Shown here: positions 6,874 to 15,815 of the stretch, in pieces | Layout: every line of letters starts with the position of its first letter | Numbering within the stretch: position 1 is the first letter of the stretch | Assembly: GCA_030625575.1 (NCBI GenBank) | Contig: DAOUQP010000007.1 | Coordinates: 1 to 36,651, forward strand | Length of the DNA: 36,651 nt | Reading direction: 5' to 3' | Origin: Eubacteriales bacterium | GTDB taxonomy: Bacteria; Bacillota; Clostridia; Peptostreptococcales; Acidaminobacteraceae | The notes under the pieces: generated by a model | Told to the model about the DNA's origin: nothing | The model's input: only the letters and a program-made list of their open reading frames with translations | Database searches by the model: none | Translations under genes and position numbers: made by a program

Positions 6874-7493
6874 TGGATAAATTGACGATAGCCCTTGCAA
6901 AGGGCAGATTGGCAGAAGAAGGATTGAAGTTATTTGAGAAAAATAATTTAGTTCCAAGTATAGATAAAGAATCAAGAAAACTCAAGTTTACCAACGATGA
7001 AAAAAATATAACTTTTATTCTTGTAAAACCATCTGATGTAGTCACATATGTAGAAAAAGGTGTTGCCGATATAGGAATAGTTGGGAAAGATGTGCTCTTG
7101 GAATCTGAAAGCGATGTTTATGAAATTATGGATTTGGGTTTTGGAAAATGCAAATTTTCAATAGCGGGATTTAAAGATCAATCGATATTCAAGAAAAATG
7201 AAGTGCTGAGGATTGCTTCGAAGTATCCCAATTATGTTTATAAAATTTTTAAAGAAAGAGATCAAAAAATTGAAGTCATTAAATTGAATGGTTCGGTTGA
7301 ACTTGCTCCGATTATGGGACTTGCAGATGTTATAGTCGATATTGTCCAAACCGGAAGCACTTTGAAAGCTAACGATTTGGTAGTGCTGGAAGAATTAGAA
7401 GATATAAGTGCAAGACTTATTGCAAATAAAGTCAGTTATAGATTCAAGTTCGGGTTTATAGAGCAAATAGAAGAAATTTTAGGAGGGAAATAA
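6873..7493 (+). CDS. hisG: ATP phosphoribosyltransferase, short-form catalytic subunit
   Basis: 206 residues: the short form that lacks the C-terminal regulatory domain and needs HisZ. It condenses ATP with PRPP to give phosphoribosyl-ATP, the committed step. Visible motifs are the N-terminal LTIALAKGRLAEEG and the PRPP-binding region ADVIVDIVQTGSTLKAN. Two ATGs are in frame at 6870 and 6873. The RBS AGGAGG (6860-6865) is 4 nt from the first and 7 nt from the second, so 6873 is preferred. It is translationally coupled to hisZ. Confidence 0.93.
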   Translation: MDKLTIALAKGRLAEEGLKLFEKNNLVPSIDKESRKLKFTNDEKNITFILVKPSDVVTYVEKGVADIGIVGKDVLLESESDVYEIMDLGFGKCKFSIAGFKDQSIFKKNEVLRIASKYPNYVYKIFKERDQKIEVIKLNGSVELAPIMGLADVIVDIVQTGSTLKANDLVVLEELEDISARLIANKVSYRFKFGFIEQIEEILGGK

Positions 7494-7494
7494 A

Positions 7495-8781
7495 ATGATT
7501 AAATACTTTAACGCACAAAATGATATGGATAAGATTGAGAGACTTATCGCGAGAACTCAGATGGAATCGGAAGACATCATAATTAAAGTCAACGAGATTA
7601 TCAAAGATGTTAGAGAAAATGGAGATAAAAGCATTGGTAAATATACTTTAAAATTTGATGAAGTAGATTTAGAAAATATGAAGGTAACAGATGAAGAATT
7701 TAAAGAGGCAAAAGAGAATATAGATCCGAAGTTGAAAAGTTCATTAGAAAAAGCTATTAAAAATATTACTGAATTTCATAAAAAGCAGATAAAAAAGAGT
7801 TTTACATTTAAAAAAGGTAGCGATATTATCTTAGGACAATTAATCAATCCCATTGAAAAAGTCGGTATTTATGTTCCTGGAGGAACGGCATCTTACCCTT
7901 CGACTGTTATGATGAATGTTATTCCTGCCAAGCTTGCCGGAGTAAAAGATATTGTAATTACAACACCGGCTAATAAAACAGGAAAAATTAAGGATTCTGT
8001 TCTAGTGGCAGCTGATTTGCTCGGAGTGAAGAGCGTGTATAAAATTGGTGGAGCTCAAGCTGTAGCAGCTTTATCGTTTGGAACAGAAACGATACAAAAA
8101 GTAGATAAAATCGTCGGGCCTGGTAATATATATGTTGCAATGGCTAAAAGAAGTGTTTCTGGAATCGTTGGAATCGACATGATTGCAGGTCCTAGTGAAG
8201 TATTGATACTAGCTGATGAATCGGCAAACCCTAAATATATTGCAGCTGATATGATTGCTCAAGCTGAACATGACGAAAGAGCGGCGTCTATTGTCGTAAC
8301 TGAATGTGAGCGATTAGGCGAAAAAATTAAAGAAGAATTGAAAACTCAATTGAGTAAACTAGACAGGCGAGAAATAGCTGAAAAGGCACTTACTGATTAT
8401 GGAGCAATAATTTTAACTAGTTGCAAAAAAGAAACTTTTGAGATTGCGAATAGATTGGCGCCGGAGCATTTAGAAATTTTAACTAAAGATCCTTTTGCAG
8501 ATTATAAGAAGATTAAAAATGCCGGGGCGATATTCTTAGGAGAATACACACCAGAACCTGTTGGAGATTATTTTGCAGGACCAAATCATACCCTACCGAC
8601 TAGTAGAACTTCTAGATTTTCTTCAGCGCTTTCGGTGGATGATTTTTATAAAAAAACATCTTTGTTATATTACAGTGAAAAAGCGCTTAAGGGTGCAGGG
8701 GAGGATATCATTAGACTTGCAGATGACGAATCTTTAACAGGGCATGCAAATTCTATAAAAGTTAGAATGGAAGGATTTTGA
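7495..8781 (+). CDS. hisD: Histidinol dehydrogenase
   Basis: 428 residues, the normal length. It catalyses the last two oxidations, histidinol to histidine with two NAD. Seen: the conserved GPSEVLILAD, the zinc-ligand region MIAQAEHDERA (Gln and His), the catalytic Glu-His of LAPEHLEIL, the Asp/His region VGDYFAGPNHTLPTS, and the C-terminal TGHANSIKVR with the last zinc His. RBS GGAGGG just upstream; it starts one base after the hisG stop. No anomalies. Confidence 0.96.
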   Translation: MIKYFNAQNDMDKIERLIARTQMESEDIIIKVNEIIKDVRENGDKSIGKYTLKFDEVDLENMKVTDEEFKEAKENIDPKLKSSLEKAIKNITEFHKKQIKKSFTFKKGSDIILGQLINPIEKVGIYVPGGTASYPSTVMMNVIPAKLAGVKDIVITTPANKTGKIKDSVLVAADLLGVKSVYKIGGAQAVAALSFGTETIQKVDKIVGPGNIYVAMAKRSVSGIVGIDMIAGPSEVLILADESANPKYIAADMIAQAEHDERAASIVVTECERLGEKIKEELKTQLSKLDRREIAEKALTDYGAIILTSCKKETFEIANRLAPEHLEILTKDPFADYKKIKNAGAIFLGEYTPEPVGDYFAGPNHTLPTSRTSRFSSALSVDDFYKKTSLLYYSEKALKGAGEDIIRLADDESLTGHANSIKVRMEGF

Positions 8782-8783
8782 TT

Positions 8784-9797
8784 ATGAAAAAATATGTTAG
8801 GAAAGCTGTTTTAGATTTAAAAGCCTATGAAGTGAATGATGCAGGCTATTCGATTAAATTGGACGCCAATGAGGGAATAGATTGGTATGATGGATTAAAT
8901 AGATATCCGGATAATCAAGCTGTCAAGCTGGTAAAAGCTTTAAGTGATGTGACGGAAAAAAAAGAAAGCGAATTGATAGTGGGAAATGGTTCTAGTGAAT
9001 TGATTGAACTTATCCTAAAGACTTTCCTTGAGCCACAAGAATATGTTGTAAGCATTGATCCGACTTTCAGTATGTATAAAATTTTTACCACTATCTATAA
9101 TGGAAAATACGAAGGGTATAAATTAGTCGATAATCAATATTGCGACATAGAAGATTTTATTGAATTTATTAGTAAAATGAAGGCTAAAATCGTTATACTC
9201 AGCAATCCGAATAATCCGACTGGAAGTTTTATTGAAAAAGAGTCCATTGAAAAAATTCTCAAAGGATCTGATGCGATAGTTGTAATAGATGAAGCGTATA
9301 TCGAGTTTTCCTCTGGTAGTGTTATTGACTTGATCAACGAGTATGAAAATTTGATTGTACTTAGAACGTTTTCAAAAGCTTACGCAGTGGCTGGTATAAG
9401 GCTTGGTTATTTAGCGGCGAATGAGTCGATAGTTAAATATATAAAGAGGGTGAAATCTCCTTATAATTTAAATGCTATTTCCCAGGAGATAGGTTTAAAA
9501 GCCCTTGATAGTATCGATGTTGTGAATAAAAACATCGAATTGATTAAAGAAGAAAGAGAGAAAGTTTGGAAATCGCTTTATAAGCTTGGATTAAATCCAA
9601 TCCCATCATATGCAAATTTTATCCTTTTTCAAGGCGACGATAAATTGAATGATTATCTTAAATCTTTTGGCATTTTAGTAAGAGAATTTGGCGGTGATTT
9701 AAAGGGATATATTCGCGTGACTATTGGAACTCGAGAGGAGAACGATAAGGTTATAGAAAAAATCGGGAGGTATTACAATGAGAAGTGCCCAAATTGA
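8784..9797 (+). CDS. hisC: Histidinol-phosphate aminotransferase
   Basis: 337 residues from ATG 8784. A TTG at 8778 overlaps the hisD stop but is worse placed relative to the RBS GGAAGGA (8769-8775). PLP aminotransferase class I/II fold: SNPNNPTGSF, VVIDEAYIEFS, the PLP-lysine motif RTFSKAYAVAGIRLGY, and the C-terminal Arg region YIRVTIGT. It transfers the amino group from glutamate to imidazole-acetol phosphate. Its last 20 bases overlap hisB. Slightly short relative to many HisC proteins but with all motifs. Confidence 0.93.
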   Translation: MKKYVRKAVLDLKAYEVNDAGYSIKLDANEGIDWYDGLNRYPDNQAVKLVKALSDVTEKKESELIVGNGSSELIELILKTFLEPQEYVVSIDPTFSMYKIFTTIYNGKYEGYKLVDNQYCDIEDFIEFISKMKAKIVILSNPNNPTGSFIEKESIEKILKGSDAIVVIDEAYIEFSSGSVIDLINEYENLIVLRTFSKAYAVAGIRLGYLAANESIVKYIKRVKSPYNLNAISQEIGLKALDSIDVVNKNIELIKEEREKVWKSLYKLGLNPIPSYANFILFQGDDKLNDYLKSFGILVREFGGDLKGYIRVTIGTREENDKVIEKIGRYYNEKCPN

Positions 9798-10356
9798 GAG
9801 AAAAACCAAAGAGACTGATATTAATCTGATTTTAAATTTAGATGGGACAGGCAAAGGCGAAATTGATACGGGAATAGGATTCCTGGATCACATGTTGGTA
9901 AGTCTAAGTTTTTATAGCGGGTTTGATATTTTTCTTAAGTGTGAAGGTGACCTACAGGTAGATGATCATCACACTGTTGAGGATATAGGAATAGTATTAG
10001 GGCAAGGTTTGTTAAAGGCTATTGGTGATAGGCGGGGAATTAAAAGATTCTCTAGTATGACAACACCTATGGATGAGAGTTTAGCTGCAGTATCATTGGA
10101 TATAGGCAATAGACCATATCTTGTTTATAATTTGGAATTCAGCAGAGAAAAAATCGGACAGATGGATACACAAAATTTCAAAGAATTCTTCAGAGCGTTT
10201 GCGTTTGAATCGAGGATGAACTTGCATGTAAACCTTCTATACGGTGAAAATGAACATCATAAGATAGAAGCTGTTTTCAAAAGTCTGGGAAGGGCACTAA
10301 AAGATGCCGTAAAGGTTATGGATGATCAAATTACATCGACAAAAGGGGTTTTGTAA
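9778..10356 (+). CDS. hisB: Imidazoleglycerol-phosphate dehydratase
   Basis: 192 residues, monofunctional (no histidinol-phosphatase domain as in enterobacteria). The metal-binding motifs are present: GFLDHMLVSL, DDHHTVEDIGI and ENEHHKIEAVFK. It dehydrates imidazole-glycerol phosphate to imidazole-acetol phosphate. RBS GGGAGG overlaps the end of hisC, and the two genes overlap by 20 bp in different frames, so translation is probably coupled. Because the phosphatase domain is missing, another gene must supply histidinol-phosphate phosphatase. Confidence 0.95.
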   Translation: MRSAQIERKTKETDINLILNLDGTGKGEIDTGIGFLDHMLVSLSFYSGFDIFLKCEGDLQVDDHHTVEDIGIVLGQGLLKAIGDRRGIKRFSSMTTPMDESLAAVSLDIGNRPYLVYNLEFSREKIGQMDTQNFKEFFRAFAFESRMNLHVNLLYGENEHHKIEAVFKSLGRALKDAVKVMDDQITSTKGVL

Positions 10357-10976
10357 TGAATGTTATAGTTGATTATGGTTTAGGGAATATAAACTCTGTT
10401 CAAACTGCACTAAAAAAAGCAGGGATAGATACAGTGATTACAGATGATAAAAAGAAAATAGAAAATGCAGAGTTTGTTTTATTGCCAGGAGTAGGAGCAT
10501 TTAGGGATGCAATTGGACTTTTGAAGGAAAAAGGACTGGATATTGCGATAAAGAAATTTGCGGATACCGGAAAACCGTTGGTCGGAATATGCCTTGGTAT
10601 GCAGCTTCTATATGAAAAAAGTTATGAATACGGTGAATATGACGGACTCGGTCTTATACCTGGTGAGATAGTTAAATTAGAAAAAGAAAAAAAGATTCCC
10701 CATATGGGTTGGAATAATCTAAAAATCAAAAAAGATGATGAACTACTCAAGTATTTAAAACAAGATATGTATGTATATTTTGTACATTCATACTATGCAA
10801 AGTCTTCAAATGATGAAATGCTGGCCTACACTGAATATGGCGAAATTATTCCTGCGATAGTTAGAAAAGGAAATGTGATAGGTTTTCAATTTCATCCAGA
10901 AAAAAGTGGACAGGTTGGAGCAAATTTATTAAAAGCCTTAGGAGAGATGATAAATGATTATATTTCCAGCAATTGA
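10356..10976 (+). CDS. hisH: Imidazole glycerol phosphate synthase, glutaminase subunit
   Basis: 206 residues, class I glutamine amidotransferase. Triad seen: nucleophile Cys79 in GICLGMQLL, and His180 and Glu182 in FQFHPEKSG. It supplies ammonia from glutamine to HisF. The start overlaps the hisB stop by one base (TAATG). Its end overlaps hisA by 23 bp. Confidence 0.95.
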   Translation: MNVIVDYGLGNINSVQTALKKAGIDTVITDDKKKIENAEFVLLPGVGAFRDAIGLLKEKGLDIAIKKFADTGKPLVGICLGMQLLYEKSYEYGEYDGLGLIPGEIVKLEKEKKIPHMGWNNLKIKKDDELLKYLKQDMYVYFVHSYYAKSSNDEMLAYTEYGEIIPAIVRKGNVIGFQFHPEKSGQVGANLLKALGEMINDYISSN

Positions 10977-11661
10977 TATAAGAAATGAAAAATGTGTGAG
11001 ATTAACGCAAGGCGATTATTCCAAGATGACTGTGTATGGAGTTGACCCAGTTGAAGTTGCACTTAAATGGCAATCGAAGGGCGCTGAGTATTTGCATATA
11101 GTAGATTTAGATGGAGCTAAAGATGGAAAAAGAGTCAATGGGGACGTTATTGAAAAAATTGTGAAAAGTACTGAGATTCCAATTCAAGTTGGCGGTGGCA
11201 TCAGAGATACAAAGGCAGTTGAAGAGTTGCTGAGTAATGGTGTTAGTAGAGTGATAATAGGTACAGGAGCGATAAAAGACCTAAAGTGGCTTAGTGAACT
11301 TGTTAGAGTTTATGGAGAAAAAATTTGTGTTTCTATTGATGCTAAAAATGGATTCGTCGCTACTGATGGGTGGGAACAAATTAGTGAAATCAATGCAGTG
11401 GATTTTGCTGTGAATTTAGAAAATATAGGTGTTAGGACGATTGTTTATACAGATATTCAAAAAGATGGAATGTTGAAAGGGCCTAACTTCAAAATGTATG
11501 AAGAATTGATGAAAAAAGTGAATTTAGATATTATTGCATCTGGAGGCATAACAACAATAGAAGATGTTGAAACTCTAAAACGCATGGGTGTATATGGTGC
11601 GATTATTGGGAAAGCCTTATATGATGAGAAAATAAAGTTGGAGGAGGCGATTTCGTGTTGA
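10954..11661 (+). CDS. hisA: ProFAR isomerase (phosphoribosylformimino-AICAR-P isomerase)
   Basis: 235 residues, TIM barrel. It carries out the Amadori rearrangement of ProFAR to PRFAR. Catalytic Asp8 (IFPAIDIRN) and the second Asp in CVSIDAKNG are present, along with phosphate-binding glycines IQVGGGIRD and IIASGGI, giving the half-barrel symmetry shared with HisF. A GGAGAG RBS lies within hisH. It overlaps hisH by 23 bp and hisF by 7 bp. Confidence 0.95.
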   Translation: MIIFPAIDIRNEKCVRLTQGDYSKMTVYGVDPVEVALKWQSKGAEYLHIVDLDGAKDGKRVNGDVIEKIVKSTEIPIQVGGGIRDTKAVEELLSNGVSRVIIGTGAIKDLKWLSELVRVYGEKICVSIDAKNGFVATDGWEQISEINAVDFAVNLENIGVRTIVYTDIQKDGMLKGPNFKMYEELMKKVNLDIIASGGITTIEDVETLKRMGVYGAIIGKALYDEKIKLEEAISC

Positions 11662-12413
11662 CTAAGAGAATAATTCCATGTCTTGATGTAAGAAATGGAA
11701 GAGTTGTAAAAGGAAAAAAATTCGATGATATCATAGACGTAGAAGACCCTGAAATTCTTGGTAAATATTATAGTGATATGGGTGCTGATGAATTAGTGTT
11801 TTACGATATCACTGCTTCTAACGAGAAAAGAGGAATATCCTTAGAATTTGTTGAAAAGGTTGCAAAGAAAATAAACATTCCGTTTTGTGTTGGTGGAGGA
11901 GTTAAGACTATAGATGATTTTGTTGAGATACTTAGAAAAGGAGCAGATAAGGTTTCTGTAAATTCTGCTGCTGTCAAAAATCCTGATCTTATAAAAGAGG
12001 CATCTGAAAAATTTGGCAATCAATGTGTTGTACTATCTATTGATGCGAAGAAAGTTGATGATAACAAATGGCATGTCTTTGTAAATGGAGGAAGAACCGA
12101 TACAGGTCTCGATGTAATTGAATGGGCAAATAAAGGAACTGCTTTAGGAGCGGGGGAAATTGTCGTTAACAGCATAGATGAAGACGGTATGAAAAAAGGT
12201 TATGATATAGAGCTTTTGAAGCAAATTACCGATATTGTAAATGTGCCAGTTATTGCATCGGGTGGGGCTGGCGAGATGAAACATTTCTATGATGCTTTAA
12301 AATCGGCTGATGTAGATGGGGTGTTAGCCGCATCGGTATTTCATTACAAAGAAATATCAATAAAGGAATTAAAAGATTATCTAAAAAAGAAAGGTATCGA
12401 GGTGAGGATCTAA
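11655..12413 (+). CDS. hisF: Imidazole glycerol phosphate synthase, cyclase subunit
   Basis: 252 residues, TIM barrel, starting at GTG 11655 with RBS GAGGAGG upstream. Catalytic Asp11 ([11 protein letters not shown]) and Asp130 (VVLSIDAKK) and the phosphate-binding segments VGGGVKT and IASGGAG are intact. With HisH it makes imidazole-glycerol phosphate and AICAR, linking the pathway to purine synthesis. The stop overlaps the start of the next gene by one base. Confidence 0.96.
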   Translation: MLTKRIIPCLDVRNGRVVKGKKFDDIIDVEDPEILGKYYSDMGADELVFYDITASNEKRGISLEFVEKVAKKINIPFCVGGGVKTIDDFVEILRKGADKVSVNSAAVKNPDLIKEASEKFGNQCVVLSIDAKKVDDNKWHVFVNGGRTDTGLDVIEWANKGTALGAGEIVVNSIDEDGMKKGYDIELLKQITDIVNVPVIASGGAGEMKHFYDALKSADVDGVLAASVFHYKEISIKELKDYLKKKGIEVRI

Positions 12414-13009
12414 TGGATATCAAATACGATGAAAAAGGACTCGTTCCGGCAATTGTTCAAGATGACGCTTCGGGCAAAGTGTTGATGCTTGCCTACATGA
12501 ATGAAGAAGCGGTGAATCTGACAATCGAAAAAAAACTTGCTTGTTATTTTAGTCGCTCAAGACAAAAGCTTTGGCTTAAGGGAGAAACATCCGGTCATTA
12601 CCAACATGTGAAATCTTTTTACTATGATTGTGATAATGATACAATACTGCTAAAGGTGAAACAGATAGGCGTAGCTTGCCATACTGGAAGTTTCAGTTGC
12701 TTTTTTAATAAAGTTTTTGATGAATCATCTGAAGGGAATACTTTAGATAATCTTTATGAAATAATAATGGATAGAAAAATCAATCCAAAAGATGGATCAT
12801 ATACTGCTTATCTATTTAAAGAAGGAATTGATAAAATTCTAAAGAAGATAGGTGAAGAAAGTAGCGAAGTCATTATCGGTGCGAAAAACTCAAAAGAAGA
12901 GCTTATTTATGAAAGTAGTGATTTGATTTATCACTTGATGGTTCTTTTAGTTAATGAGGACATAACACTAAGTGATATTTATGGGGAATTGAAAAAAAGA
13001 ATGAAATAA
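12413..13009 (+). CDS. hisIE: Bifunctional phosphoribosyl-AMP cyclohydrolase / phosphoribosyl-ATP diphosphatase
   Basis: 198 residues. Residues 1 to about 110 are HisI, with metal ligands Cys73 (YYDCDNDT), Cys89 and Cys96 in the [12 protein letters not shown] stretch. About 115-198 is HisE, with the MazG-like helical motif [15 protein letters not shown] and a C-terminal [10 protein letters not shown] helix. The protein does steps 2 and 3 of the pathway. It is the last gene of the operon. The next terminator-like hairpin is about 240 bp downstream. Confidence 0.95.
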   Translation: MDIKYDEKGLVPAIVQDDASGKVLMLAYMNEEAVNLTIEKKLACYFSRSRQKLWLKGETSGHYQHVKSFYYDCDNDTILLKVKQIGVACHTGSFSCFFNKVFDESSEGNTLDNLYEIIMDRKINPKDGSYTAYLFKEGIDKILKKIGEESSEVIIGAKNSKEELIYESSDLIYHLMVLLVNEDITLSDIYGELKKRMK

Positions 13010-13341
13010 ATTAAAATTTGTGTTTTAAACAAAGAGTGGAGGGTAAATATAACCTAGGAAGATTCCTTTCCTGGTAGAGTCGGTAGTTGATTGGTTGTTA
13101 GTTTAATGATTCAAGAAATACCGAGTAATATGAAAAATTTTTTAGGTTAGTGTTTGTAAAGTAACAAGTTTTAAGATAGGTTTCACTTTTATAGAGAGTT
13201 TGTTTTAAAGTAAGTTAGGTTACAAACTACCTGATTCTATCGATAATAAAAGCACACCGATTCTTGGTGTGCTTTTTACATTGTATTATATACTGTAAAT
13301 CCAAATTGAAATATTAGAAAAACAAGTTATGGAATTCTAAG
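13010..13341. other. Gene-free stretch after hisIE with several hairpins
   Basis: No credible protein gene. Seen: a small stem CTAGGAA/TTCCTGG near 13051-13071; complementary segments GTTTGT and ACAAAC in the 13199-13226 area; then the terminator at 13249. It could be a long 3' untranslated region of the his operon or encode an unidentified small RNA; no promoter of good quality was found inside it. Confidence 0.5.
13249..13277 (+). terminator. Rho-independent terminator, probably ending the his transcript
   Basis: Ten-base arms AAAGCACACC (13249-13258) / GGTGTGCTTT (13266-13275), 7-nt loop, T run to 13277. Its core AGCACACC/GGTGTGCT recurs in the hairpin at 17479. Confidence 0.85.
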
Positions 13342-13351
13342 TTTACAGTAT
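13290..13351. promoter_or_regulatory. Inverted repeat ATACTGTAAA / TTTACAGTAT over the leader promoter
   Basis: Ten-base arms at 13290-13299 and 13342-13351, 42 bp apart, with an inner pair TTAGAA/TTCTAA. The right arm contains the -35 box of the promoter at 13342-13370, so this may be an operator pair for an unknown regulator. Because seven T follow, a terminator-like role is also possible. Confidence 0.45.
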
Positions 13352-13370
13352 TATTTTTTTATGATATAAT
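13342..13370 (+). promoter_or_regulatory. Sigma-A promoter upstream of the ligase/dehydrogenase/mutase cassette
   Basis: TTTACA (13342-13347) and TATAAT (13365-13370) with a 17-bp spacer. It would give a leader of about 285 nt before the first gene. A weaker alternative closer in is TTGCTG (13606-13611) with TATAAA (13630-13635), 18 bp apart. Confidence 0.6.
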
Positions 13371-13660
13371 GGATTTGGGATATTATAGGAAAAAATAATA
13401 AGGTTTTTCGGAATGTAAAATGCTTATTAAAAATCAGAAAAATCACTTTTGCAAATCTTTTCTTTATGATATGTCTTCCAAAGGCATATTTTTTCTTGCT
13501 TATTATTCAGTTGAAAGAAATTTTTAGTTAAAAAAGGCGACATTTAAATTTCGACAAAATATAAGTGTATTATCGCTACGATGAAATGGCGATATATAAC
13601 ATAATTTGCTGAATATACAATATATAAACTATAAAAATTTTTATAAATGGAGGGGTTATT
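13371..13660 (+). other. Long structured leader of the cassette
   Basis: No gene. Small stem TATTAT/ATAATA soon after the promoter; hairpin ATATGTC (13469-13475) / GGCATAT (13483-13489) followed by a T run, a possible attenuating terminator; and inverted repeat TATCGC (13571-13576) / GCGATA (13589-13594), a possible operator for the nearer promoter. I recognise no known riboswitch; in particular no cobalamin-riboswitch B12 box is seen, although a B12 protein is encoded downstream. Confidence 0.45.
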
Positions 13661-14647
13661 TTGAGCTACAAAATCGGTTTAATTTATGATAGGCCACACG
13701 TGGAATATAAAGAAACTGAGGAGGCCAAACACGTTGATCATCAAAAGGAAGTTACAAAAGATGAAATATATAAAATATTGAATACAAAATATAATGTAGA
13801 AAAAATTTTAGTAGATGAAAAAACAATTGAACGATTACTAAAAAGTGAAATTGATTTGGCATTTCTTTTAACCACGGGAATCAGGGGAGAAAGCAGGCAA
13901 TCGCAAATTCCAGCTGTTTTAGAGATGTTGGGAATTCCTTATATAGGTTCAGGAGTTTTGGCACATGCGTTGGCCTTGAATAAGGCTGTTGCGAAAAAGG
14001 TCTTTGATTATCATGATGTTACTACACCTAGTTTTCAAATTTTTTATGGAGTAGAGGAGAAATTGGATTCTGTGATGAAGTTTCCTTTGATTGCAAAACC
14101 CGCTTGTGAAGGTTCTGGATTTGGAATCCATAAGGACAGTGTAGTACATAATGAAATGGAACTAAAAAAGAAAGTAGAGAGTTTACTAAAGGAATATGAA
14201 CCGCCTGTTTTAGTAGAAGAATTTATTGAGGGAAGAGAATTTACAGTAGGCATTATTGGAAATGGAAAGAATAAGATGATACTACCAATTATGGAACTTA
14301 ATTTTGATGATGTCCCAGAAAAATATGGCAGATTTAATACTTTTGAAGTGAAAACAAAATGTGGTGATGAGACTAAGGTGTTTTGTCCAGCACCCATTAC
14401 TAGCGAATTAGAAAAAACGATGAAAGAAAATGTATTAAAGGCATTTGATGCTCTAGGTTGTCGTGATATATCGAGAGTGGATATTCGTGTAAAGGATGAT
14501 AAGCCTTATGTAATAGAGATAAATAGTCTTCCTGGACTTGAACCGCTTTATAGTGATTTACCAAAGATGGCTGAAAAAGCAGGAATTGCTTATGATCAAT
14601 TGATTTTTAAGATTGTAGATACAGCAATAGAAAGAATAAAAGGTTAA
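13661..14647 (+). CDS. D-alanine--D-alanine ligase-like ATP-grasp enzyme
   Basis: 328 residues from TTG 13661, RBS GGAGGGG. The ATP-grasp core matches the Ddl family: IPYIGSGVLAHALALNK (92-108), PLIAKPACEGSGFGI (142-156), VEEFIEGREFTVGI, and the Mg-binding end RVDIRV plus YVIEINSLPGL (283-293). However, the N-terminal EHxVS-type motif of real Ddl proteins is absent, and the substrate loop (usually a YDYxxKY type) reads RFNTFEVKTK. So it probably joins a carboxylate to an amine other than D-Ala. It is first in a three-gene cassette, so a role in a specialised amino-acid-derived compound is more likely than peptidoglycan synthesis. The substrate is unknown. Confidence 0.75.
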   Translation: MSYKIGLIYDRPHVEYKETEEAKHVDHQKEVTKDEIYKILNTKYNVEKILVDEKTIERLLKSEIDLAFLLTTGIRGESRQSQIPAVLEMLGIPYIGSGVLAHALALNKAVAKKVFDYHDVTTPSFQIFYGVEEKLDSVMKFPLIAKPACEGSGFGIHKDSVVHNEMELKKKVESLLKEYEPPVLVEEFIEGREFTVGIIGNGKNKMILPIMELNFDDVPEKYGRFNTFEVKTKCGDETKVFCPAPITSELEKTMKENVLKAFDALGCRDISRVDIRVKDDKPYVIEINSLPGLEPLYSDLPKMAEKAGIAYDQLIFKIVDTAIERIKG

Positions 14648-14681
14648 TTGAGAATGTGAATAATAGATAGGGGGAGATTTA

Positions 14682-15815
14682 GTGAATGAGTATCTATCTA
14701 ATAAAAAGCTGAAGTTTGCTGTTATTGGTGCAGGAAATGGAGGTCAAGCGTTTGCTGGTTATTTAGCGAACAAAGGATATAAGGTTAATTTATATAACCG
14801 AACGATAAAAAAAATAAATGAAATAAAGCAAAGAGGATATATTGATTTAGAAGGCAGTATCACTGGACGGGGAAAATTAGATTTGGTTACAAATAACATG
14901 GAACAAGCGATAAAAAATGTTGATGTTATTATGGTTGTAGTGCCTGCTAGTGCGCATAAATTTATTGCCAACGAGATTGCCCCTTTTGTAACAGAAAAGC
15001 AATATGTTGTATTAAACCCTGGAAGAACAGGCGGAGCATTAGAATTTAAAAATATTATCGAAAGACAAAATTTGTTAAAAAATGTGTGTATTATCGAAGC
15101 GCAAACTTTATTGTTTACATGTAGAGCAGTAGAACAAGGTGAGGTACAGATCTTCAGTAAGAAAAAAGAAGTAAAAGTAGCTGCATTGCCAGCTGTTAAA
15201 AATAATGAATTTATCCATATGATTGGCGATGCTTTTCCGGAATTCACTCTTGTTGAAAGTGTGTTGGAAACAAGTTTCAACAATATAGGAGCTGTATTAC
15301 ATCCAATTGTAACTATATTGAATTGTGGAAGAATTGAAGCTACAAAAGGAGATTTTCAGTTTTATATAGATGGTGTTACCTCATCTGTAGCAAAGATTAT
15401 TGAAGCGGTTGATTATGAACGAATGTCGGTGGCGAAGGCATTAAACGTGGATACTTTCTCATTGAAAGATTGGCTGGAATATACTTATAATGCTTATGGA
15501 GATACACTATGTGAAGCGCTCAATAATACAAAAGCTTACAGAGGAATCAAGGCGCCGAAAAATATAGATACCAGGTATATTTTTGAAGATGTACCTCAAA
15601 GTCTTGTACCGATTTGTGATATGGCAAATCATCTAATGATACGAACTCCAACTATTGATTCCATGATTCATCTAGCGTCTGTTCTTCATAACACAGATTA
15701 TTGGCGAAGTGGAAGAAAGTTAACTGACATGGGGATAGAAGAGTTGTCCCTAGAAGAAATAAAAGAGTTTGTAAAAAATGGTGATATATCAGATTCGAGA
15801 GGAGTGGTGGCATAA
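14682..15815 (+). CDS. Octopine/nopaline dehydrogenase family (opine dehydrogenase-like)
   Basis: 377 residues from GTG 14682, RBS AGGGGGAG 5 nt upstream. An N-terminal Rossmann fold with GAGNGG (16-21) binds NAD(P). A helical C-terminal domain of the octopine dehydrogenase family contains GAVLHP (203-208), whose His207 matches the position of the catalytic His in this family. Known members reductively join the amino group of one amino acid to a 2-oxo acid, making secondary-amine dicarboxylates (opines, or metallophore parts). The 34-bp gap behind the ligase and 1-bp overlap with the B12 gene indicate one operon. The substrates are unknown; no staphylopine-type transporter or nicotianamine synthase homologue is next to it. 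Confidence 0.8.
   Translation: MNEYLSNKKLKFAVIGAGNGGQAFAGYLANKGYKVNLYNRTIKKINEIKQRGYIDLEGSITGRGKLDLVTNNMEQAIKNVDVIMVVVPASAHKFIANEIAPFVTEKQYVVLNPGRTGGALEFKNIIERQNLLKNVCIIEAQTLLFTCRAVEQGEVQIFSKKKEVKVAALPAVKNNEFIHMIGDAFPEFTLVESVLETSFNNIGAVLHPIVTILNCGRIEATKGDFQFYIDGVTSSVAKIIEAVDYERMSVAKALNVDTFSLKDWLEYTYNAYGDTLCEALNNTKAYRGIKAPKNIDTRYIFEDVPQSLVPICDMANHLMIRTPTIDSMIHLASVLHNTDYWRSGRKLTDMGIEELSLEEIKEFVKNGDISDSRGVVA

Noticed and set aside
13467-13532. Short frame of 21 codons in the cassette leader (starting MICLPKAYFF)
   Set aside because: It lacks an RBS and has no run of a telling amino acid; it overlaps a hairpin and is probably chance.
13371-13660. Cobalamin riboswitch before the B12 cassette
   Set aside because: No B12 box or matching core was seen; the leader is much more AT-rich and shorter in paired elements than that class.
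14044-14397. Antisense open frame inside the ATP-grasp gene
   Set aside because: Opposite-strand shadow with no RBS, promoter or recognisable protein pattern; the same holds for other antisense frames inside hisF, the dehydrogenase, hydB and hydA.
13661-14647. Annotation as peptidoglycan D-Ala-D-Ala ligase (ddl)
   Set aside because: The ATP-grasp core fits, but the N-terminal Ddl motif and substrate-loop residues are not kept and the operon context is not cell-wall synthesis.
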